In this document: positions 57,123 through 64,000 of the stretch, in pieces
Numbering within the stretch: position 1 is the first letter of the stretch
Layout of the letters: the number at the start of each line of letters is the position of its first letter
Assembly: GCA_034509755.1 (NCBI GenBank)
Contig: CM067549.1
Location: 39,383,305-39,447,304 of the forward strand
DNA: 64,000 bases
Reading direction: 5' to 3'
DNA from: Anisodus tanguticus
Lineage: Eukaryota > Streptophyta > Magnoliopsida > Solanales > Solanaceae
Notes under the pieces: model-generated
Told to the model about the DNA's origin: nothing
The model's database searches: none
Seen by the model: only the letters and a program-made list of their open reading frames with translations
Made by a program: the position numbers and the translations under genes

Positions 57123-58871
57123 GAGATTGTTTAACGTTATTTTTAGAATGGCGAGAATGCCCGAAGAATGGAGATGGAATACAATGATTCATTTGTACAA
57201 GAACAAAGGTGATATCCAGAGTTACAACAACTATATAGGTATCAAGCTGGTGAGCCACACTACGAAAGTTTGGGAAAGGGTTGTGAGATAAGGATGAGAA
57301 GAGGTGTGTCCATCTCTGAGAACCAGTTTGGATTCATGCCAGGGCGTTCGACCACAGAATATATTCATCTTATTAGGAGGTTGGTGGAGCAGTATAGGGA
57401 GAGGAAGAGAGACTTACATATGGTTTCATCGACCTCGAGAAGGCGTACGACAAAGTACCTAGGGAGGTTCTATGGAGATGTTTGAGGCTAGAGGTGTACA
57501 TGTGGCGTACACTAGGGTGATCAAGGATATGTATGATGGAGCCAAGACCATGGTACGTATAGTAGGAGGAGACTCGGAGCACTTCCCAGTAATAATGGGG
57601 CTGCACCAGGGATCAGCTCTTAGTCCATTCTTATTTTCCTTGGTGATAGATGGGCTTATGCGACAAATCCAAGGGGAGGTGCCATGCTGTATGTTATTCG
57701 CAGATGACATAGTCCTGATTGATGAGACTCGCAATGGAGTGAACGCTAAGTTTGAGGTTTGGAGACAGACTCAGGAGTCTAAAGGTTTTAGGCTGAGTAG
57801 GACCAAGACATAATACTTGGAGTGCAAGTTCAGCAACGAGAGCGAGCTTGAGACAGGCGAGGAGGTGGGGCTTGGTACTCAGATCATTCTGAAAAAAGAA
57901 AGCTTCAAGTACCTCGGGTCTATTATCCAAGGGAATAGAGAGATTGATGACGATGTCACACATCGTATTAGGGCAGGGTAGATGAAGAGGCTCGCATCTG
58001 GAGTCTTGTGTGATAAAAAGGTGCCACCGAAACTTAAAGGCAAGTTTTATAGGGTGGTGGTTAGACCGACTATGTTGTATGGGGTGGAGTGCTGGCTAGT
58101 CAATACGTCGCACATCCAAAAGATGAGAGTAGCAGAGATGATGATGTTGAGATGGATGTGTGGGCATACAAGGAGGGATATGATTAGAAATGATGATATT
58201 CAGGACAGAGTGGGAGTGGCCTCGGTTGAGGATAAGATGTGGGAAGCGAGGCTGAGATGGTTTGCGCATATGCAGAGGAGAGACATAAATGCCCTAGTAC
58301 GGAGGTGTGAGAGGTTGGCTATGGACGGGTTCAAGAGGGGTAGATATAGGCCGATGAAATATTGGGGAGAGGTGATTAGACGGGATATGACACAAGTGCA
58401 ACTTACTGAGGACATGACCTTAGATAGTAAGTTGTGGACGACACGGATTAGGGTAGAAGGGTAGTAGGTAGTCGAGCGTAGTCCTACTTACGCTTACAGA
58501 CAGGTAGCTGTAGTGTTATTACTGTAGGTCCGCTTAGCATATCGTACAAATAGGTGTAGTATTGCTTTATAGGCCCCTGTAGTTTGATTTCTGCTGCTAT
58601 GTGTTAGTTACTATGTTTTTTTTCAAAATGCGCTATCAGTGCGTAATCGCTTTTAATACCACTATTTTCATATTGTTGTAAATTGCTTTAAATTTCTTGA
58701 CCGGATGTGATTGTTTTCTCTTATTTTTGCTTGTGCGTATGACTGTCTTGAGCCGAGGGTCTCTCAAAAATAACCGCTCTACCTACTAAGGTAGAGGTAA
58801 GGTCTTTGTACAATCTACCCTCCCCAGACCCCCACGGTGTGGGATTTCACTGCGCATGTTGTTGTTGTTGT
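57123..58871 (+). mobile_element. RTE-type LINE, 5'-truncated, with 14-bp target duplication
   Basis: A perfect 14-bp repeat ATTTGTTTCTTAAC flanks it (57109-57122 and 58872-58885). The element is 1749 bp, 5'-truncated within the RT domain, and ends in a TTG-repeat (about 58858-58871). The encoded RT has 'GFMPGRSTTE', 'GLHQGSALSPFLFSLVIDGL' and catalytic 'FADDIV' (about 57700). It is followed by the C-terminal region with 'MLYGVECW' and 'MRVAEMMMLRWMCGHTR'. Confidence 0.92.
57149..58464 (+). pseudogene. RTE LINE reverse transcriptase (decayed)
   Basis: RT motifs appear in three frames: 'MPEEWRWNTMIHLYKNKGD' (57157 on), 'FGFMPGRSTTEYIHLIRRL' (57328-57385), then a clean piece at 57472-57813 with FADD, and a clean 160-residue C-terminal piece (57982-58464). 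Stops at 57811-57813 and 57979-57981, and frame changes near 57290 and 57430, inactivate it. In a live RTE it would nick and copy at the target site. Confidence 0.85.
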
Positions 58872-60541
58872 ATTTGTTTCTTAACAACTAGTGCTGAGCA
58901 AAACTTTCACAACTTTGATGTCATTGATTGTTAAATGAATCAGAAATAGAAAGGGTGTGTGTTTTTGTTCTTTAACATTATTCATTCTATGTTTGTGTGT
59001 TAGAAATGTTTTCTTTCTTTTCCCAAATATACAGGTTGGAAAATTTTTGAGGACCATTGCCTGTACAGAGACGCAATTATGGGCTGGACTGGAATGTGGG
59101 ATAAGAGTATGGAATTTTTCAGATCAGTAAAAGCCAGGAATGGGAATTGGGGAAGGGCAAGGAGATGGGATGAGAATGTTGCACCATTTCACGAGTTGAC
59201 AAATACATATGCTTGATGGTTGATAATGGGAGTAGGTTGATCTAGAGTAGACACAAAGATGGCAAAATTAGGTCCTGGAAGATGGACCAATCATATTCTG
59301 ATGAATCTCCTTTCAATGAAGGCCTCTCCTAGCAGGCTCATCGTGGTTCTGTTCTTTCCATGATCATGTCTTCTTATGGTAATATATCAACTAATCCTTG
59401 ATAGGATTTGTAATTCATGTGTTAAAAGAAAACTATGATCCTCGGTTCATGTTTGTGATTAATCAGCCTATTGAAGTTCTTGTTTGTGCACCTTTGAACT
59501 GAAAATATGTAAGCTCCTCTTGGTTTTGTTCGTTACTGAAACTATGATGATTAAGATGAGGATTTTGGATCCTAACTATTTGATGATCTGCTTGCAATGG
59601 TGCAAATGATGTAAAGTTTCACTTAGGCATCTAAATAACTTTGACAGAAAACAATGAAGAAGAAATGCTAGGGAAAGTGTGTTTCTCGATGTGTCCGAGA
59701 CTACCAACCAGCCAGTTATCTGGACCGATAATTAACTTTCAATTGTCCTTTTTTTTTATTGCTCACAAGGTCTCTTTGTCATTCCGCTCCATAGTTTTAC
59801 TATAGCTGTAACTTTTTTGTGCATGAAGTCTTGCAAAAATCATCAAGAACACTTGTGGAATGCTTATTTTGAAGTTCAATTTTCCAGGTTATAGCCTGAG
59901 CTTGTATTTCTTAGTTTCCTGAACATCATTGATTAGTATGTGTTATTTTGTCTTACTGGTAGTTGAGAACTTCAGTTGTTAGCTTATGTCATCACATTAC
60001 TGGTCAATTTTTTTGCTTCTAATTTTCCGATGGACAAGTATCATGACAGTTTACTTGCATATCCAGGTGATATATGGTCAGGGTCCGAGGGTGGTAACAT
60101 TAGGATTTGGCCATGGGAATCTCTTGAGAAATCTCTCTCTATCACCAGAAGAAAGACACATGGCTGCTTTACTTGTGGAACGGTTATTCGTTGACCTTAG
60201 AAGCCAAGTTACAGTTAATGGTGTCTGTAACATCTCATCTTCTGATGTGAAGTGTTTGTTATCTGATCATGTAAAAGGAAAAGTGTGGGCAGCTGGATCA
60301 ACATCCTTCTCATTGTGGTAGGTTCCTTTTTATTATTGTTTCCATCTGAAAGATTATGTGTGCATAATAAATTGTCACTTCTAATTACCCTGATAGTTGG
60401 GAAACTGCAGGAATGCACAAACAAGAGAACTCCTTAAAGTATACAATGCAGAAGGTCAAATTGAAAACCGAGCTGACATGTCATCAGTGCAGGAACAAGC
60501 AACAGAGGATAAGATGAATTCCAAGTATGTATCCTGAAAGG

Positions 60542-61439
60542 TGTCAAATGCTACGGGAAATAAAAACAAGAGATGGAATAAATCGAATGCCAATTCTGTT
60601 TCCGAATGTCGGAAATTATGTCGTCCAACACCAGTAACAACACTTAGCAAAACAGTAACTTTAAAGAGTAAATGCAGTGGAATTTAAAGAACACAAAGGT
60701 TTAAATTTTCATAAGTTATATATATTATATAACTTATGATGGTCAATGATCAAATGTATTGTATATATATTATATACAAAAGTACAATTCCTTTCTTTAC
60801 AGATTTATAATATAAAACGGAAAGGAATTAAAAGTTGAAGTCGCAGATGACTTCTGCCTGAAAAATCTAACTACGTAGATATAGACAACCTCTCATTACA
60901 ATCACTCTATATAAAACTAATCTAGAATCTAAACACCAATTGTAATGTTAGATAGAATGTTGTCGACACACTCAGGTAACACTTGTGATCTAGATTTCTG
61001 AGATGAAATCCCGAGAGCTCTCTTGGTATTTTTTCTTTCTGATTCTGGATATCGATTCACTGTAATACCCTCTCTATTTATAGTAGGGAGTCTACCTTGA
61101 AAAACTCATCGATTGGCTGTGGAGGTTGAGAAAAAGGTGGGCAGCTGGTAGGATTAGTTGGAGACGATCAAGGAGCAAAATCTTCTAACAACTTTGACTT
61201 GTTCCTCACGAGAAGCAGCAACCTTGACTCGTTCTTCACACATGTTTACCAACTCCTTTTTACCTTGCCAAGTCATAATTACTACATAGTAATTTTTTAT
61301 TTGAAGTAAGGCAAAATCAGTTCTGAAAATGTTGGTTCGAATGTTGTGCAACATTTGTCCCAACATTCTTATACAATCAACTCAATACTTCAAGAGATAT
61401 GTTGGGTCAAATGTCACAACATCAAATCAAACATTAACA
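60542..61439 (-). repeat. 3' LTR of the SIRE-like element (about 898 bp)
   Basis: The plus strand begins TGTCAAATGC (60542) and ends CATTAACA (61439), so the minus strand reads TGTTAATG...TTTGACA. A TATA box CTATAAATAG (minus strand) is at 61084-61075. Two AT-rich short palindromes lie near 60709-60739 and 60760-60779. Confidence 0.65.
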
Positions 61440-61882
61440 ATCTCCCCCTTTTTTCTTTCTTCACAAAACTCGTTTAAAATGTAAAGTTGACTTATGGTGT
61501 TGTCACAAATGTTGTCCAACATATGTGATCAACCATTTCAAGGTCATGCTCCCCCTTAACCTGTGATGGCATACAAGCAAACATATACCAATTCATAAGA
61601 AAAATAATATAAGCACATATATACACACATCATCCAATATATACAAAACACTAATAAAAATAAACTATTGTCAACAAATATCCACATCAATCCATCAAAA
61701 CATTTAACAAACATTAACAACCTAGGTTCAGCAACATATTCATCTTCCTCCTTACTCATCATACAGCAGTAACAACTTCCAGCAGTTTTCTACCCCTGCA
61801 TAATAGCTTCAACTTCCTCTGTAGCATAGCAGCTTTAGATTCCTGCCCCTGCATCAGCATCATCTCCCCCTTTTTGTGAAGA
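61440..61882 (-). other. Three polypurine-tract-like motifs of the SIRE-like element
   Basis: Minus-strand purine runs of the type AAAAGGGGGAGAT or AAGGGGGAG occur at about 61440-61455 (adjoining the LTR), 61548-61557 and 61861-61875. The first and third also share a neighbouring 'ttcttcacaaaa' stretch. The first is the likely functional tract. Confidence 0.6.
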
Positions 61883-62022
61883 AAGTAGCATCATAAAATG
61901 GTCTCTAGCTTGTATTAGGGAATTTCTTGCAATATTAACCTCAAAAATCTGTTGGTTGATTTTTCCAATTTGATCCACAAGCCATTCTGTAGACAGTGTA
62001 GACTATCCTGGACCAGTAATGC

Positions 62023-62525
62023 CTAGAATGTTGGTGTGTCTTCTGGCAAGATTTTCACTTTCAGCTTCCTTCTTCCAAGGCAAGTCGATGACTCTGTCCT
62101 TTTACCCAGAGATGAGAAATAAAAAGTTTGATCGACATCTATAAGGTTATTATTATCTCCAGGATAGCTGATATCTAAAGGTTCATCAAAACCTTTAAAC
62201 ATTATTGCTTTAGAAATATCCTCAGTGAGATTTGAGAAAGAAGACTGGCCCGGTTGCTGAGGTGTATTCGACGAAGGGCTAATGCTCATGGGAGTGTTGG
62301 ATGAAATGTTGGTTGACATTTATTCTGACATTGGAGAAGTTTCCATCGGTGAAAATTGAGGAGAGAGTTTTGAGGATTTAGGGTTTGTGAAAGTGATTTG
62401 AGTTTGATTTGGTGTTTCCGTCGGGTAGGTAGGAAGATATACACGATGTGAGTTTGCTTTTTTTTTTTTTTGTGAAAATAAAAAATTATTAAAAAATTGC
62501 AAATGAGAGGAATATTTATATACAT
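62023..62525 (-). pseudogene. Extra ORF region in the spacer of the SIRE-like element
   Basis: The minus frame 62319-62023 (98 residues) starts 'MSTNISSNTPMSISPSSNTPQQPG' and is Ser/Pro/Asn-rich, then acidic. A short upstream ATG frame ends in a stop just before it. It lies between RNase H and LTR, where SIRE elements may carry an env-like or other accessory ORF. No transmembrane segment is seen, so I do not call it env. Confidence 0.45.
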
Positions 62526-63299
62526 GACAAACCTTTTCTTATCAACAAGAATTCCTTAATTTTAGGTATTTTAATTTTACATAATAACTTACACCTAAAA
62601 TATTGGAATAGAACAAATAAACATCTCGCCAGGAAAAAATTAATCTTATCACTTTAAATTTCGAAATTCCTATAAACATGGCACATAATAGGGAGTGAGA
62701 TCTTATATTTCAAGGATCAGATAAGAAAAACATTCCAACATATATCATATTCTAAAAATATCAACAACAATGTTGGCAACATTTTGGACGACACACGTAT
62801 TTTGATCCCACAAGAACTTTTTGTTTTGGCAACAAATCAAGACACGTTTTATACGTATTTTATGAGTTTGACCACTAGACCAATGTAACATTTTCTCATC
62901 GTGTCCTTGATCTAATCATAAAACACATACAAAAGATTTTTTCGTGTCAAAAATAAGAATAATTATTTAGTATTCTCAAATTTTTTTTGAAGCATTCGAT
63001 ACTCCTGTAGAATAGGAATAATATCTTTTCAAGGGCTTTGCCCATTTTTCACAGTTGCCAAATATTTGTAAAGGCTTTGCCTATCATCGCAGAGAACGGT
63101 ATCACTCAGACAACATATTCTTATTGAAGGATCATGCTTGTGTGACCAAAAGTTATGTACCATACAGCAACAATAATCAGTTAGTGATATAACATAGGTA
63201 AATGTCACCCTAAATGTTAGACAACATTTCAGTTGACATTCACCAATAATGTCTTTTTAGAGATTACAAAGACCAAGATATTTCTTTAAACTAGAAAAT

Positions 63300-63710
63300 C
63301 TCTCATGGTCCAAAGCTTTTGTAAAAATATCAGCTAGTTGATGAAGAGTGTCAACATGTTCAATTTGAACTAGCTATTTTTTTTAACTAAATCTCTTAAA
63401 AATGATGTCTAATATCAATATGTTTTGTACGTGAGTGCTGAACTGCATTTTTGGAAATATTTATAGCACTCAAATTATCACAGTACAAAATCAAAATGTT
63501 GCTAGTAAATACATAGTTGTCTAACATGTGTCGTAGACATATTAATTGAGAGCAACAACTTTCAGCTGCTACATATTCAGATTCAACAGTTGAAAGTGAG
63601 ACACAATTTTGCTTACGACTATACCATGAAACAAGGTTATTGCCAAAGATAAAAATATCCCCCACTTGTACTTTTTCTATCATCCATATCTCCAGCCCAA
63701 TCTGAGTCAC
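63300..63710 (-). pseudogene. SIRE-like copia RNase H, C-terminal end
   Basis: The frame 63710-63396 contains 'LVSWYSRKQNCVSLSTVESEYVAAESCCSQ' in parts, 'YCDNLSAINISKN' and 'HSRTKHIDIRHHF', the copia RNase H signature. After a stop at about 63396 the reading continues to 63300 with 'LHQLADIFTKAL', the usual C-terminus. Above 63710 RT-end sequence continues to the window edge in other frames. Confidence 0.82.
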
Positions 63711-64000
63711 TAAATCCTATTAAATTAGGATTAGTGTCTTTGGAATACCAGATTCCCAACTCACATATGCCAGCAATATATCAAATAATACATTTCACGA
63801 TATTTAAGTGGGACATTTTGGGACAGGCTTGGAAACTTGCAAAAACACAAACACTAAACATAATATCTGGGTGACTAGTAGTAAGATAAAGAAGGCTACC
63901 TATCATAGATCAATATAATATTGGGTCGACATTTTCACCAACATTGTCCTTACATACCTTCTGCGATGAACCCATTGGTGTTTTCATCCGTTTAGCATTC

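Larger units (their letters stand above)
55273..60524 (+). pseudogene. Type II inositol polyphosphate 5-phosphatase (FRA3/5PTase12-14 family), WD40 half, pseudogene
   Basis: Readable exons are 55273-55689, 59035-59378, 60067-60317 and 60411-60524, with usable splice sites. The text matches the N-terminal WD40 part of plant 5PTases that remove the 5-phosphate of inositol phosphates and phosphoinositides: 'KAHSYS', 'VHPSRPSCHELRPHPLR' in exon 1, 'LRTIACTETQLWAGLE' in exon 2, 'DLRSQVTVNGVCNISSSDV' in exon 3 and 'ENRADMSSVQEQA' in exon 4. Lesions: one base missing near 55681-55684 just before the first donor; frameshifts near 59128 and 59195; TAG at 59243-59245 and at 59330-59332 where relatives have Trp; a frameshift near 60135. 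The phosphatase domain is not in the window; a SIRE element starts 17 bp after exon 4. The N-terminus before 55273 also looks shorter than in relatives. Confidence 0.85.
60542..64000 (-). mobile_element. SIRE-like Ty1/copia element, 3' part, minus strand, running off the window
   Basis: The 3' LTR is at 60542-61439. Internal sequence goes up: purine tracts, a long spacer with an extra ORF (62023-62319), then the end of RNase H (63710-63300). The rest of pol and the 5' LTR lie outside. A long spacer after pol with extra ORF and repeated purine tracts is characteristic of the SIRE/Maximus lineage. Confidence 0.75.

Noticed and set aside
62023..62319. Host gene with Ser/Pro-rich product
   Set aside because: Sits between RNase H and LTR of a copia element in the same orientation, so it is better explained as part of the element.

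Overview
The window is nuclear DNA from a flowering plant, most likely a member of the Solanaceae. I infer this from the mix of repeats: solendovirus-like endogenous pararetroviruses (EPRVs), an Au-type SINE, RTE-type LINEs with TTG-repeat tails, and Tekay/Tat-type Ty3/gypsy and Tork/SIRE-type Ty1/copia elements. Two host plant genes show a clear exon-intron structure. The rest is nested transposable-element and EPRV debris.

Layout. 1-5180: pieces of Ty3/gypsy LTRs and unassigned repeat DNA. 5180-10219: a broken EPRV (protease, reverse transcriptase, RNase H, a downstream region, a promoter with TATA box, a tRNA-Met primer site and the start of the next ORF). 10220-17560: a minus-strand LINE lacking its 3' end, interrupted by a 710-bp non-autonomous hAT transposon with a perfect 8-bp target duplication. 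17761-19320: a gypsy LTR. 19342-25518: a second, different EPRV (movement protein, coat protein, zinc finger, protease) split by a 2.36-kb solo LTR. 25519-33780: gypsy LTRs and a minus-strand Tat-like gypsy polyprotein that holds a LINE fragment. 33850-35668: a 1.8-kb near-perfect-centre inverted repeat (foldback) with internal tandem repeats. 36728-37850: a second copy of the hAT element.

38110-53479 is an apparently intact nuclear gene for the plastid phylloquinone methyltransferase MENG (demethylphylloquinone methyltransferase). It has seven exons that splice into a 256-residue protein. Its introns carry an RTE/SINE tail, a MITE that itself contains a fragment of plastid atpA, and (intron 6, 9.9 kb) two head-to-head copia elements whose adjoining LTRs are lost.

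55273-60524 is the 5' part of a type II inositol polyphosphate 5-phosphatase gene (FRA3/5PTase family, WD40 N-terminal half). It is a pseudogene: several frameshifts and two Trp-to-TAG stops are visible, although splice sites remain. Intron 1 has accumulated a 131-bp SINE-like element, a gypsy LTR fragment and a 1.75-kb RTE LINE. The two non-LTR insertions have perfect 13- and 14-bp target duplications. A SIRE-type copia element starts 17 bp after the exon 4 splice donor and runs off the right end of the window.

The two host genes do not form a pathway together: one makes vitamin K1 in plastids, the other is a relict of a phosphoinositide-signalling gene. I saw no CRISPR array, rRNA, tRNA or bacterial-type operon.
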